64,000 nucleotides of DNA from Algoriphagus sp. A40. Lineage in GTDB: Bacteria; Bacteroidota; Bacteroidia; Cytophagales; Cyclobacteriaceae. Below the pieces are notes generated by a model. That model did not search any database. It was not told where the DNA came from and was given only the letters and a program-made list of their open reading frames with translations. The DNA lies in NCBI RefSeq assembly GCF_002002735.1, contig NZ_MUNY01000053.1, forward strand, positions 1-64,000. Direction: 5' to 3'. Numbering within the stretch: the first letter of the stretch is position 1; the number at the start of each line of letters is the position of its first letter. Made by a program: the position numbers and the translations under genes. Below, one piece after another: positions 54,433 to 64,000 of this stretch.

Positions 54433-57400
54433 ATGAAGAAATACTATTCAATTCTAGCCCTGGCTTTGTTCGCCGGAGGGCTTTTTAAGCCGGATCAAAA
54501 GCTTTTGGCGCAGAGCCAAAAGCCCGTCGTCGATCCTTCTTATTATGAAAGTTATACATGGAGAAATATTGGTCCCAACCGTGGCGGACGCTCTCTTGGG
54601 AGTGCCGGAAGTCCGGGAAGACCAAATGAATACTATTTTGGAGCCACCGGCGGAGGTCTCTGGAAAACCGTGGACGGTGGAAATGAATGGTTTCCTGTAA
54701 CCGACGGTCAAATCAGTTCCTCCAGTATCGGAGCAGTTGCCGTAGCGGAAACCAATCCCGATATCGTCTATATCGGCGGCGGCGAGACTCAGCTGAGAGG
54801 AAGCATTACCCAAGGCGACGGCGTATATAAAACCACTGATGGAGGAAAGACTTGGAGGCATTTGGGATTGAAAGAAACCCAGGCTATCTCCAGAATCCGA
54901 GTCCATCCTACCAATCCGAATATCGTGTACGTGGCAGCTTTGGGACACCCCTATGGCGAAAATGAAGAACGTGGCGTCTTCCGCTCCAAAGACGGAGGAA
55001 ACACCTGGGAAAAAGTACTTTTCGTAAGTGATAAAGCCGGTGCAGCTGATCTGATCATCGACCGAACCAATCCAAATATTCTTTATGCTTCGACCTGGCA
55101 AGTGTACCGAAAATCTTGGAAAATGTGGGGCGGTGGCCCGGATAGCAAGCTTTTCAAATCTTTGGATGGCGGAGATACCTGGATTGATCTGACCGAAAAT
55201 CCGGGAATGCCGGAAGGCCCGATTGGAAAGATTGGGGTAACGGTCTCCCCTGCCGATCCCAACAGAATCTGGGCAATTGTTGAGGCAAATGAAGGCGGCG
55301 TTTTCAGATCGGACGACGGCGGATGGACTTGGGAAAAAGTGAATGAGGAGCGCAAGCTTCGGCAGCGGGCTTTCTATTACTCACGGGTCTACGCTGATCC
55401 GCTGGATAAAGAAACTGTCTATTGCTTGAACGTTGATTTTTTTAAGTCAACAGATGGCGGAAAAACTTTTGACATAGAAATCAAAGTGCCGCATGGCGAT
55501 AACCACGATTTGTGGATAGACCCAAATGATCCCATGAGAATGATCAGTTCCAATGATGGTGGCGGAGTCGTGAGTATCAATGGCGGAAAGACTTGGACCG
55601 AAGAAGACTATCCGACGACACAACTGTATCACGTGATGACTACAAGTGATGTTCCGTACCATGTCGCCGGAGCTCAGCAGGATAATACGACGATTGCAAT
55701 GCCTAGTGATGGATGGCAACATAAGCTCGGTGAAGGTCCCGGTCATGGCTGGCACTATGAAGTTGGCGGCGGAGAAAGCGGTTGGATCACTCAAAGCCCT
55801 GTTGATCCGGATGTGTTTTATTCCGGAAGTCAGGGAGCTTTGTTGACCCGATACAATCGAAGAACCGGTCAAATCCGGGATATTCAGGTGTACCCGAGAT
55901 TTTTCTCCGGAGAACCAGCCTCTGCGCTTCCGGAAAGATGGCAATGGACATTCCCGATCATGTTTTCCCCATTGGATCCATCGATCATGTACACCACTTC
56001 TCAGCATGTATGGAAAACTTCCAACGATGGCCAAACCTGGGAAAAAATCAGTCCTGATCTGACAGTTGCAGACCCGGAGACTTTGGGAATAACAGGTGGT
56101 GAAATCACCAAAGACATGAATGGACCGGAGATTTACGGGACTGTTTTTGCTTTGGCACCATCCGGTCACGATGTAAATACAATCTGGGCTGGCTCCGATG
56201 ATGGGAAAGTTTCTATTACCAGAAATGGCGGAAAAAGCTGGGCTGATATTACTCCGAAAGACTTGCCTCAGTACTCCAGAATCGAAATCCTGGACGAAGG
56301 AAAATTCAAACCCGGAACAGTTTATTTGGCAGCAAATCGCTATCAGGTGGATGATCGTCAACCGTATGTGTTCAAGACGACAGATTATGGTAAAACCTGG
56401 ACTAAAATAGTAAATGGCATCGCAGACGGGCATTTTGCCAGAGCGATAAGAGAAGATTTGGTAAAGCCGGGATTACTCTACTTGGCGACTGAGCATGGAG
56501 TTTATGTTTCCTTTAATGATGGTGAAGCTTGGCAGTCATTGCAGTTGAATTTGCCGGATACGCCGATCAGGGATTTGGTATTGAAAAATGACGATGTCGT
56601 GTTGGGATCCCATGGTAGAGGTTTCTGGATCTTGGATGATATCCGACCATTGCGTGAAGCAATGGATGTGAATTCAAAAAAGGAAGTGGCTTTGTTCAAA
56701 CCTGCAAATCCGATTCGGGGAATTTATAATGCAGCGATTCAATACTATTTGCCAAATGAGGCGGATAGCGTAACTATTGAAATAAAAGACGCTCAAGGAA
56801 ATCTGATCACTACTTATACTGGCAAAAAAGGGAAAACTGATAAGAGTACTCCTGCTACTAATCAGGGCTTGAACACTTTTACCTGGGACATGCGATATCC
56901 TGGAGCTACCGTTTTTGACGGAATGATCATCTGGAGTGCCAGACCACAGCGAGGTCCTTTGGCTCCACTTGGAGAATATCAAGTGAGTCTCAAAACTGGA
57001 GGTGTCGAAAAAAGCACGTCTTTCGAACTTGAGATGGATCCGAATCTGGAAGGGATAACGGCAGAAGATTTGCAAAAGCAATTTGATCTGGCCCTTCAAA
57101 TCCGGAATAAGGTTTCTGAAGCCAACGAGGCAGTAATTCTTATTCGAAAAGTACGTGAGCAGGCGAAGCAATTTGAAAACGCTCAGGACCCGAAGATCAG
57201 TGTTGAACTTGCTGCTATGCTGGAAAAAATGAAACTGATAGAGGAAGATTTGTACCAGGTTCAGAATCAAAGCCCTCAGGATCCTTTGAACTTCCCAATC
57301 AAGCTGAACAATCGCTTGGCTTCTTTGCAACGAAGTGTGGAAAACGGTCAGGCAAAACCAACAGATGCTGCTTATGTGGTATTTGAAGAATTGTCGCAGG

Positions 57401-57501
57401 AACTAGCCGGTCATTTGTCAAAGCTTGATCAAATCATAAATGGGGATTTGAAAAGCCTGAATGGGCAATTACCCCAAAAGATTTCGATTGAAAAAAAGTA
57501 A
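54433..57501 (+). CDS. VPS10/sortilin-like BNR-repeat protein
   Basis: This 1022-residue secreted protein has a signal peptide (LALALFAGGLFKPDQKLLAQ) and many BNR/Asp-box turns (TVDGGNEW, TTDGGKTW, SKDGGNTW, SLDGGDTW, TTDYGKTW and others) that build a large beta-propeller like VPS10 or glycosyl hydrolase 74/sialidase-like proteins. A beta-sandwich (about 755-860) and a helical end follow. Similar proteins are common and mostly uncharacterised; glycan or peptide binding is possible. No catalytic residues can be named. Confidence 0.82.
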   Translation: MKKYYSILALALFAGGLFKPDQKLLAQSQKPVVDPSYYESYTWRNIGPNRGGRSLGSAGSPGRPNEYYFGATGGGLWKTVDGGNEWFPVTDGQISSSSIGAVAVAETNPDIVYIGGGETQLRGSITQGDGVYKTTDGGKTWRHLGLKETQAISRIRVHPTNPNIVYVAALGHPYGENEERGVFRSKDGGNTWEKVLFVSDKAGAADLIIDRTNPNILYASTWQVYRKSWKMWGGGPDSKLFKSLDGGDTWIDLTENPGMPEGPIGKIGVTVSPADPNRIWAIVEANEGGVFRSDDGGWTWEKVNEERKLRQRAFYYSRVYADPLDKETVYCLNVDFFKSTDGGKTFDIEIKVPHGDNHDLWIDPNDPMRMISSNDGGGVVSINGGKTWTEEDYPTTQLYHVMTTSDVPYHVAGAQQDNTTIAMPSDGWQHKLGEGPGHGWHYEVGGGESGWITQSPVDPDVFYSGSQGALLTRYNRRTGQIRDIQVYPRFFSGEPASALPERWQWTFPIMFSPLDPSIMYTTSQHVWKTSNDGQTWEKISPDLTVADPETLGITGGEITKDMNGPEIYGTVFALAPSGHDVNTIWAGSDDGKVSITRNGGKSWADITPKDLPQYSRIEILDEGKFKPGTVYLAANRYQVDDRQPYVFKTTDYGKTWTKIVNGIADGHFARAIREDLVKPGLLYLATEHGVYVSFNDGEAWQSLQLNLPDTPIRDLVLKNDDVVLGSHGRGFWILDDIRPLREAMDVNSKKEVALFKPANPIRGIYNAAIQYYLPNEADSVTIEIKDAQGNLITTYTGKKGKTDKSTPATNQGLNTFTWDMRYPGATVFDGMIIWSARPQRGPLAPLGEYQVSLKTGGVEKSTSFELEMDPNLEGITAEDLQKQFDLALQIRNKVSEANEAVILIRKVREQAKQFENAQDPKISVELAAMLEKMKLIEEDLYQVQNQSPQDPLNFPIKLNNRLASLQRSVENGQAKPTDAAYVVFEELSQELAGHLSKLDQIINGDLKSLNGQLPQKISIEKK

Positions 57502-57525
57502 GAACCGTCCGATTTCAGACTTAAA

Positions 57526-57560
57526 AAGAGGTTTTCCCGGAAAGGAAAACCTCTTTTTTT
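57526..57560 (+). terminator. Terminator of the VPS10/BNR gene
   Basis: AAGAGGTTTTCC pairs with GGAAAACCTCTT around a CGGAAA loop and is followed by a T run. The minus-strand PQQ dehydrogenase ends 31 bases further on. Confidence 0.9.
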
Positions 57561-57590
57561 AATTTCTGATTCTACTAACTAAAAGCTAAA

Positions 57591-59708
57591 CTACTGCTTA
57601 ATAGCCTGCTCTTTCTTATATAATTCAGTCTGTTGCTTTAGCAAGTAATGATGGATAGCTTCCACATCTTCCTCGCTAAGTGAATTACTAAAGTTGGCCA
57701 TTCCGTTTGGTGATAGGATTCCTTTCAATAGAATATCATTAAAAACCGTATGCTTTGCCAAAGTCAATTTTGCAAGGTCAGGGTGCTGGGAAGCATGAAG
57801 ATCACCAAACTCTCCATGACAGGTCGTGCAATAGAATTTGTAAAGCGAAGCTCCTTTGGGGATGAGTTCCTCCTTGATTTCCATCACAGGCGGTTCCGGA
57901 GTTTCAATCCTCTTTTGCTTTGGAGGCAGTGGAGTTTCTCCTCCACCTAGTTTAAAGGCGATGATCCTGCCTTTATTTTCATATTGAAAGAAAGCCGCAT
58001 CTGGTAAATAGCCATAGGTTTCTGCCCCGCCATAGCCTGCCATCACTGCTACGTATTGCTCTCCATCGATGCTATACGTGGTTGCAGCAGCCATAATTCC
58101 CGTGCCTGTGAATATGGATTTCAATTTCTCGCCCGTTTTGGCATCATGCACATTGAAGTATCCGGTGCGTGTTCCCTGAAATACCAAGTCAGGTGTTGCC
58201 ATCACTCCACCATCAGGTCCCCCATCTGGGAATTTCCAAACTACTTTTTGTGCCACCGGATCATAAGCCAATAAACTTTCGGATCGAATGGTATCTTCTG
58301 CTGACTTTACCTGGTCCAGTACATGCTCGCGGAACTTGTACATGTTGGCATAATCAAGATTGGTGTTGTCCACATCAGGCAGCCAGGTGTAGGTTTCAAA
58401 ACTTTTAAACACCTGTGGCACGGCTCGCTCAGGGATATACACCAATCCTGTGGTTGGATTGAAGGCCATCGGTTGCCACACATGCCCGCCACCGAGATAC
58501 GGAATTACGAGTCTGGGTTTGTCTTTGTACCATTGTCCATTTTCTGTCAATACCGGTCGCCCGGTTTCCATATCAATATGACTGGCCCAATTGACTTTGG
58601 TATATTTTTCTGCTGAGATGAGTTCACCCGTTGCTCTGTCCATCACATAAAAAAATCCATTCTTAGGCGCCATCATTAAAACCTTTCTGGGCTTGTTTTC
58701 GATGTCAACATCCGCTAAAACAATATTTTGCGTGGCAGTGTAATCCCAAATCTCAGCCGGTGTGGTTTGATAGTGCCACACTAATTTTCCATTGTCAGGA
58801 TTGATCGCGAGAATGGAAGAGAGAAATAAATTGTCACCACCGGCAGGGCTACGAAACCAAATCGGATAAGGCGTTGAGTTTCCGGTTCCTACATACAATA
58901 AGTTCAATTCAGGATCGTAAGCCGATTCGCCCCAAGCTGTTCCGCCCATGCCGGATTCCCAATGGGAATTGGGATCCCAAGTTTTAGCGGCCATTTCCAT
59001 TTCCTCACTTTCATGGCCTTTGGCCGGGTCACCGGGAACAATCCAGAAGCGCCACTTCTCCTCTCCCGTTTTTAAATCGTAGGCTGTGATATATCCCCGC
59101 ACGCCATATTCGCCACCGGAATTTCCAATCATCACAATGCTTCCGGCCACTTGGGGCGGACTCGTGATCGTATAGGCTTTGCTGCGATCGGTAAACGTAT
59201 CTTTACTCCAGAGCACCGAACCATTTTCGCCATCAAGGCAAACCAAATAGCCATCGAGGGTTCCTACATAAACTTTTCCCTCCCACACAGCTAAGCCACG
59301 GTTCACAACATCGCAACAAGCTCTCCGTCCGTAGGAAGCGTCCACTTCTGGCTTGTATATCCACAATTGCTTTCCTGTTTTTGCATCAATCGCGTAGACA
59401 GCTCCCCATGCGCCGGACGTGTACATGATTCCATCTACCACTATTGGAGTTGCTTCCAAACCTCTGGGCACATTGCCAATAATTGTGCTGGCATCATATT
59501 CCCAAGAGTAGCCCAGTTCGTCCACATTCTCCTTGTTGATTTGATTGAGTGGAGAATAATGCTGCATCATGTGATCCCCTCCCAGCGTCAACCAGTCTTT
59601 TGCTTCGCGGTTAGCTAATCGCTCATAATCAATCCAGCCGACAGGCTTTTTTTCTTCACAGCTGATGATGGAAATGAAAAGTACACCAGCATAAAATTTC
59701 TTAAGCAT
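57591..59708 (-). CDS. PQQ-dependent dehydrogenase with C-terminal cytochrome c
   Basis: This 705-residue protein has a lipoprotein-like signal (IISC) and an eight-bladed quinoprotein propeller (WWxx-type repeats: TWKTGEEKW, DAKTGKQLWIY, GELISAEKY). The vicinal Cys pair RRACCD (about 128-132), a hallmark of quinoprotein alcohol dehydrogenases, is present. A cytochrome c domain (about 625-700) with the heme motif CTTCH follows. It should oxidise an alcohol or sugar in the periplasm and pass electrons to heme. It lies in the neighbourhood of the amino-sugar cluster. Confidence 0.9.
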   Translation of the reverse strand: MLKKFYAGVLFISIISCEEKKPVGWIDYERLANREAKDWLTLGGDHMMQHYSPLNQINKENVDELGYSWEYDASTIIGNVPRGLEATPIVVDGIMYTSGAWGAVYAIDAKTGKQLWIYKPEVDASYGRRACCDVVNRGLAVWEGKVYVGTLDGYLVCLDGENGSVLWSKDTFTDRSKAYTITSPPQVAGSIVMIGNSGGEYGVRGYITAYDLKTGEEKWRFWIVPGDPAKGHESEEMEMAAKTWDPNSHWESGMGGTAWGESAYDPELNLLYVGTGNSTPYPIWFRSPAGGDNLFLSSILAINPDNGKLVWHYQTTPAEIWDYTATQNIVLADVDIENKPRKVLMMAPKNGFFYVMDRATGELISAEKYTKVNWASHIDMETGRPVLTENGQWYKDKPRLVIPYLGGGHVWQPMAFNPTTGLVYIPERAVPQVFKSFETYTWLPDVDNTNLDYANMYKFREHVLDQVKSAEDTIRSESLLAYDPVAQKVVWKFPDGGPDGGVMATPDLVFQGTRTGYFNVHDAKTGEKLKSIFTGTGIMAAATTYSIDGEQYVAVMAGYGGAETYGYLPDAAFFQYENKGRIIAFKLGGGETPLPPKQKRIETPEPPVMEIKEELIPKGASLYKFYCTTCHGEFGDLHASQHPDLAKLTLAKHTVFNDILLKGILSPNGMANFSNSLSEEDVEAIHHYLLKQQTELYKKEQAIKQ

Positions 59709-59850
59709 AAAATTTGATTTTAAAGGTTGGGGCTTTAATGCGGGATAAAATGTTCAAAACAATATAAACATAACTAACCAAAAGGCGTGAATCCGTCCTC
59801 CCCTTTCCTAGTTGGGCTTTTGGTTCAATTTAATGGTTTTGAATTGACTG

Positions 59851-61107
59851 TCAGGTACGGATTTTATGCCCATAAGAAGAGTAAAAAGAAATTACCAGAT
59901 AACAGGGCAAAATCATGAAATAGGCACCTTGTGTTGAATAGTTCTCTGCAAAATAGCCATACAATAAGGGTAAGATGGCCCCACCGCCGATTGCCATAAT
60001 TAACAAGGAAGATCCTGTTTTTGTAAATCTGCCTAATCCGTCAATTGCCAATGGCCAAATGGAAGGCCAGATTAAAGAATTGGCCAAGCCCAACATTGAG
60101 ATAAACACGACCGACACCATTCCGGAAGTCATCAGCGCCAAACCTACAAAGAGAATTCCAGCCAGTGCAGATAACTTCAAGGCTGTGTCCTGTTTGATAA
60201 AACGCGGAATGCAGACAATGCCTATCACATATCCTATCAGCATATTCAGAATAGTGAAACTCGCAAAAAAGGATGCCTTTGAAGCAGCCACACCTTGTGA
60301 AGTAGCGTATCCATAAACAGTATCCACGGCAATGACCTCTACTCCTACATACAGGAACAAAGTAAGTACACCAAGCAACAAATGCGGAAACTGGAAAATG
60401 CTTTTCTTATTGACATTGGCTATTCCGGTGGCCTCATCTTCTTCGTCTGTATCAACTTCCGGAAGTGCAGAATAATAAATAACTACAGACAGAATCATTA
60501 AAACAGCCATCATCAAGATGTAAGGAATGATTACCCGGCTAGACAGCAAGTCAAGTTCCGCGATTTTGGCCGCAGAAGAAAGGGAGTCTATTTTTTGCTG
60601 GATTGAATCGGCATCGCTTAGGATGATAGCACCTAAAATCAACGGAGCAAGCACCCCTGCCACACCATTACAAATACCCATTATACTGATTCTTTTAGCA
60701 GCACTTTCTGGTGGGCCTAATTTCGTGATGTAGGGATTTGAAGCTGATTGAAGAATGGTGAGACCAGCGCCCTGGATAAATAGGCCTGTAAGAAACAAGG
60801 GATACAAACGTGTGAGCGCTGCCGGCACAAATAGAATTGCCCCGATTCCCATGATCAGAAGTCCCAAGGACATTCCTTTTTTTGAACCTGTTATTCGTAA
60901 TACCCAAGCTGAAGGAATGGCCATGAAGGTATAGGAAATATAAAATGCAAAGGCTACCAGGTAAGAATCGAAGGTAGAAAGCTGACAAACAATTTTGAAA
61001 TAGGGTATTAATACAGAACCCAGCCAGGTAACAAAGCCAAAAACGAAAAAAAGCGCACCGATAATTAATATGTTATAATTCAAGTTGCCGATTTTATTAC
61101 TCTGCAT
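59851..61107 (-). CDS. Sugar MFS transporter (FucP/NagP-like)
   Basis: This 418-residue protein has twelve predicted membrane helices and matches the FucP/GluP/NagP group (FVFGFVTWLGSVLIPYFK at the N terminus, QGAGLTILQSASNPYITKLGP in helix 4 region, SLIWPSIWPLAIDGLGRFT). Members take up fucose, glucose, galactose or N-acetylglucosamine with protons. The kinase and SIS genes nearby favour an amino sugar (inference). Confidence 0.9.
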   Translation of the reverse strand: MQSNKIGNLNYNILIIGALFFVFGFVTWLGSVLIPYFKIVCQLSTFDSYLVAFAFYISYTFMAIPSAWVLRITGSKKGMSLGLLIMGIGAILFVPAALTRLYPLFLTGLFIQGAGLTILQSASNPYITKLGPPESAAKRISIMGICNGVAGVLAPLILGAIILSDADSIQQKIDSLSSAAKIAELDLLSSRVIIPYILMMAVLMILSVVIYYSALPEVDTDEEDEATGIANVNKKSIFQFPHLLLGVLTLFLYVGVEVIAVDTVYGYATSQGVAASKASFFASFTILNMLIGYVIGIVCIPRFIKQDTALKLSALAGILFVGLALMTSGMVSVVFISMLGLANSLIWPSIWPLAIDGLGRFTKTGSSLLIMAIGGGAILPLLYGYFAENYSTQGAYFMILPCYLVISFYSSYGHKIRT

Positions 61108-61249
61108 AATTCATTGGTATATAGTATTTTACTTTATTTCTTCCCCATTTCTATTTACCTGCCAGATCAGCTGTGTTCAATCGAAATGATGTTGGCTTTT
61201 TCCAGACTCATTTGATTAAGCTCCTAGATCGTCTAGCGTGATTGCTCGA

Positions 61250-61987
61250 TTAGAGCGGCTTCACGATAGGTTTGTATTTGCCTAGGATTTCATTGTTAAT
61301 CGCATCCCCTTCATCCAGATTGCTCGAGGAAAAGACCTCAGGCAGATGGCCTATTTCAATCATTTGTTCCACTGCAGATATTACCACAGCATGCAAAAGC
61401 ATCGCGCCAATTGAGGTAGACGTTGCCGCAATACTTCGGTTGATTTCAGGAATTGGTATGGAAGCATCACCGAGGCAGCCTTGGTTGTCAATGACCACAT
61501 CGGCCAGCTCATACAACTTCTTTCCGGAAATGTGGCGAGACGGCTGGGCTTTGGAATGGGTCAGATTGGTCAAGGCAATTACTTTCATGCCTTTTTTATG
61601 GGCTGCATGGACCATTTCAATGTTCACAGCATTCCGCCCGGAATTGGAAGCGATGATCAGGCAATCCTTGTCCGTACATTCAAACCTATCCAGGATAAGT
61701 TCAGCATATCCGCCAAGTCTTTCCATTTCGGTGCTTTTGATGGCGCCATTGTGAAGCATAAGGGCATCTTCGAGGATGGGATAAATTCTGGCCAAACCAC
61801 CTGCCCGATAAAATAATTCTTCGGCCATCATATGCGAATGCCCTGTGCCAAAGGTGTAAACAAATCCCTTGTTCATCACTGTGTCTGCCACTATGGTACC
61901 GGCTTGATCCACCTGATCCATTTGTGTATCCAGCGCATTTTGAATCAGCTTCTGAATGTTAGCTATGTATTGGAATGTTTTTCTCAT
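61250..61987 (-). CDS. SIS domain sugar-phosphate-binding protein
   Basis: The 245-residue protein has an SIS fold (GFVYTFGTGHSHMMAEELFYRAGG then CLIIASNSGRNAVNIEMVHAAHKKGMKVIALTN), the pattern of phosphosugar isomerases and etherases. It resembles UPF0309/SIS proteins more than MurQ. The start overlaps the upstream kinase gene by about 29 bases, so the two are probably coupled. It likely acts on an amino-sugar phosphate made by that kinase. Confidence 0.85.
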   Translation of the reverse strand: MRKTFQYIANIQKLIQNALDTQMDQVDQAGTIVADTVMNKGFVYTFGTGHSHMMAEELFYRAGGLARIYPILEDALMLHNGAIKSTEMERLGGYAELILDRFECTDKDCLIIASNSGRNAVNIEMVHAAHKKGMKVIALTNLTHSKAQPSRHISGKKLYELADVVIDNQGCLGDASIPIPEINRSIAATSTSIGAMLLHAVVISAVEQMIEIGHLPEVFSSSNLDEGDAINNEILGKYKPIVKPL

Positions 61988-62966
61988 CCTGATTTTCAAT
62001 TTTATAGTTCAATAAATTATCTATGACTGTTTGGATAACCGGAATTCCTGCCTCGCCAAATGCTGCGATAAGCGCACCAATCTCGGGGTCCAATACGGGA
62101 GGCTGAAGTGTAATGCCTTCAGCCTGTAAGTGCGTTTTGAGCTGTGACAGGATTATTTCATTTCGATTTAGCACACTCCCAAAATAGCCAAGGTTTTTCG
62201 TGGCACATCGGTCTGCAATAGTTCGGGCCAGTTTAAAAAGCCAAACAGCTTCTTGTTCAAGTATGTCAATCGCAACCGCATCCCCTACTCTAGCGGCTTG
62301 CTCCACCTCGGTAGCAAATGCGGCAATGGCACTTTTTTCGATCGGTGGATAGTATATTTTATTTATTATCTCAGGGATTTCTTTCAGGTTAAAAAAGCTC
62401 AGTAACCTGTTTGTCAATTGTGTGGGCTTTGACATGCCATCATACGTGTGTAAGGCGGCTTTCATCCCCTCAAGCGCAATGTGATAGCCGCTGCCCTCAT
62501 CCCCTAATACCTGACCCCAGCCACCGGCCGTATGGTAATTTCCATTGGCATCGATGCCGCAGGCCATGGAGCCTGTACCGGCGATCAGCATCGCTCCCGG
62601 TTTGCCAAGTGTATGGCCAAGCAAGGCGATATACACATCAGAATGAAAATGTACAATCGAAGCTCCAAATGCACCTGCAGTAAGATCCTGAATAATTTCT
62701 TGGCTCACCTTATGGCTTAAAGCTGAATTGCCTGTAAAGATTGTTTCAGGAAGGCATCCAAAATAAGCGGTCAGGGCTGAGGCAATTCCTTGAAAGTTCT
62801 CTCTCACGGTCTCAATTCCTGCCCCATAGTGATTGATGGTACCTGTGAGATACGAATAAACAATTTCTCCCTCACGGTTGCACACCACCACTTTGGTGGT
62901 GGTGCCGCCACCATCTATGCCGCAAAGCAAATCTGATGAGCTGTATTTGAGCCTGGCTTTTTCCAT
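61959..62966 (-). CDS. N-acetylglucosamine kinase (BadF/BadG/BcrA/BcrD ATPase family)
   Basis: This 335-residue kinase has the phosphate-1 motif CGIDGGGTTTKVVV, an adenosine/phosphate-2 motif AMLIAGTGSMACG and GGWGQVLGDEGSGYHI, typical of N-acetylhexosamine kinases. It phosphorylates a GlcNAc-type sugar. It overlaps the SIS gene downstream and lies 28 bases after the HGSNAT-like gene. Confidence 0.88.
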   Translation of the reverse strand: MEKARLKYSSSDLLCGIDGGGTTTKVVVCNREGEIVYSYLTGTINHYGAGIETVRENFQGIASALTAYFGCLPETIFTGNSALSHKVSQEIIQDLTAGAFGASIVHFHSDVYIALLGHTLGKPGAMLIAGTGSMACGIDANGNYHTAGGWGQVLGDEGSGYHIALEGMKAALHTYDGMSKPTQLTNRLLSFFNLKEIPEIINKIYYPPIEKSAIAAFATEVEQAARVGDAVAIDILEQEAVWLFKLARTIADRCATKNLGYFGSVLNRNEIILSQLKTHLQAEGITLQPPVLDPEIGALIAAFGEAGIPVIQTVIDNLLNYKIENQDEKNIPIHS

Positions 62967-62994
62967 TTTCCTATCGATCAGAAATCAAACCTGC

Positions 62995-64000
62995 TTATAG
63001 TTTGATAAATATCTTTCGCCTAAAGAGGATCAATGCCGGGATAAAATTGATGCCGACAAAAAGCAAAGCATACAGCATACTGGCAATTTTAGGCGCTAGG
63101 CCAATTGAAGTAAGTGCATTAAAGAAATGCATGTTAAGGGATTCGCCTCCCAAGGAAATGTTATAAAATAGGATAGCGAACACATCTGCCAAAACGTACA
63201 CGGTGATGGCATTCATACCATAGATTACCCCAAACTGAGCCCACTTTTGATGCTTGTTCATGTCAATTACATAGATGCAGGAGGCTAGGGTTAAACTTGC
63301 CATGCCTGAAGTAAACAGGACAAATGAAGGCGTCCAGAGGTTTTCATTTAAACCAAAGCTCCAGTTCCATAGAATTCCAAGCACAAAGGAGACAAATCCC
63401 CAGAAGAAAAGCTGGTTCACTTTGGTTTCAATAGGGCTCTTGGTAAGCAAAAGCCTTCCTACCAGCATGCCGCTAATACCGGTAACAAAAGAAGGGAATG
63501 TGCTAAGAATGCCTTCCGGATCCCAGGTCCCCTGCCACATTTTTCCGGGAAGCAATTGCTGATCAACCCATGCAGCAAGATTAACACCGGGTTCAAGCAT
63601 GGCTTGGTCATATCCAGGCGTTGGAATAAGCATCATGGCCAGCCAATACAGTACCAAGGTAACCGCGCCAATAACGGCCTGCATTCTCCAACTTGTATGC
63701 AAAAACAGCAGGCCGCAAACGAGAAATACAATGGAAATGCGGTGCAAGGTGCCCGTCCAGCGTAATTCTTCCCAACTGAAATCGCCGATAATCCCCAATA
63801 AATTGAGGAACATGCCCACAGCAAATATTTTGACGGCTCGGATAAACAGTTTGCTATACATTTCCTGTGGCTTACTGCCCGCTTCCAATCTCCTGGTATA
63901 AGCCAAGGCTATGGAAACACCCACGGTGAAAAGGAAAAATGGAGCAATAAGATCTGTAAATGTGATTCCCCACCATTTGCTATGCTGCAAAGGAGCAAAA
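62995..64000 (-). CDS. HGSNAT-like membrane acyltransferase (DUF5009), N terminus cut by window
   Basis: About 335 codons are visible. The protein is a polytopic membrane protein of the heparan-alpha-glucosaminide N-acetyltransferase type. The reading starts with FAPLQHSKWWGITFTDLIAPFFLFTVGVS, which is inside the family, so the true start lies beyond the right end. In animals HGSNAT acetylates terminal glucosamine with acetyl-CoA across a membrane (known). Here it may acetylate an incoming glucosamine or another sugar. Confidence 0.85.
   Translation of the reverse strand, partial: FAPLQHSKWWGITFTDLIAPFFLFTVGVSIALAYTRRLEAGSKPQEMYSKLFIRAVKIFAVGMFLNLLGIIGDFSWEELRWTGTLHRISIVFLVCGLLFLHTSWRMQAVIGAVTLVLYWLAMMLIPTPGYDQAMLEPGVNLAAWVDQQLLPGKMWQGTWDPEGILSTFPSFVTGISGMLVGRLLLTKSPIETKVNQLFFWGFVSFVLGILWNWSFGLNENLWTPSFVLFTSGMASLTLASCIYVIDMNKHQKWAQFGVIYGMNAITVYVLADVFAILFYNISLGGESLNMHFFNALTSIGLAPKIASMLYALLFVGINFIPALILFRRKIFIKL

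Noticed and set aside
55447..56433. A 328-codon open frame on the minus strand inside the VPS10/BNR gene
   Set aside because: It is antisense to a clear protein with repeated Asp-box motifs, and its own translation has no family pattern.

Overview
The window reads as chromosomal DNA of a Bacteroidota bacterium, most likely order Cytophagales near Algoriphagus/Cyclobacteriaceae (inference). Pointers are promoters with the Bacteroidota -7 element TAnnTTTG and a -33 TTTG, the near absence of Shine-Dalgarno sequences, a 287-residue primary sigma factor, a bacillithiol gene (bshB1), LytS/LytTR two-component genes, DUF5686 and START-like proteins, and many outer-membrane or secreted lipoproteins. 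No prophage, CRISPR array or intact insertion sequence is visible. Base positions inside motifs were read by eye and may be off by one or two.

Layout. 0.3-1.8 kb: two surface-polysaccharide genes (WecG/TagA glycosyltransferase, lipid-carrier sugar transferase). 2.0-8.4 kb, minus strand: a tightly packed run mntR - substrate-binding lipoprotein - ATPase - permease fused to a DtxR-type repressor - second permease - thioredoxin - mnmE, with a palindromic operator over the promoter. 8.7-20.9 kb: mixed housekeeping and envelope genes (glycosyltransferase, dapD, TPR lipoprotein, secreted DnaJ-like zinc-finger protein, HerA-like ATPase, BaiN-like flavoprotein, Hpt-like protein, YheT hydrolase, L-2-hydroxyglutarate oxidase, DUF5686 outer-membrane protein). 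21.1-24.5 kb: thrS-infC-rpmI-rplT. 24.5-26.1 kb, minus strand: an Nramp-like transporter with altered metal-site motifs, behind a tRNA-Met(CAT) and a decayed duplicate of that tRNA with its terminator. 26.3-38.7 kb: core genes (START-like, LptF/G, rpsO, pnp, rpoD, trxB, M23/LysM peptidase, bshB1, pdxH, YqgE, DUF349, tRNA-Thr). 38.7-39.3 kb: three tandem copies of a 167-bp repeat.

39.9-64 kb is accessory and catabolic: a Gfo/Idh oxidoreductase, a sugar-phosphate isomerase and a 1166-residue ThuA/propeller/cupredoxin lipoprotein opposite an AraC regulator; a LytTR/LytS pair with a possible tiny secreted peptide gene; an SLC13 anion transporter; a frameshifted remnant of a type I restriction HsdR gene; a carbohydrate-binding lipoprotein; an M13 peptidase; a Dabb protein; a large VPS10/BNR-repeat protein; a PQQ dehydrogenase with a cytochrome c tail; and at the right edge an amino-sugar cluster (sugar MFS transporter, SIS-domain protein, N-acetylglucosamine kinase, HGSNAT-like acyltransferase cut by the window end).

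The most notable system is the metal-uptake operon. Its permease carries a complete-looking MntR/DtxR domain at its C terminus, the architecture of chlamydial YtgCR, while a separate stand-alone MntR sits at the head of the same operon.
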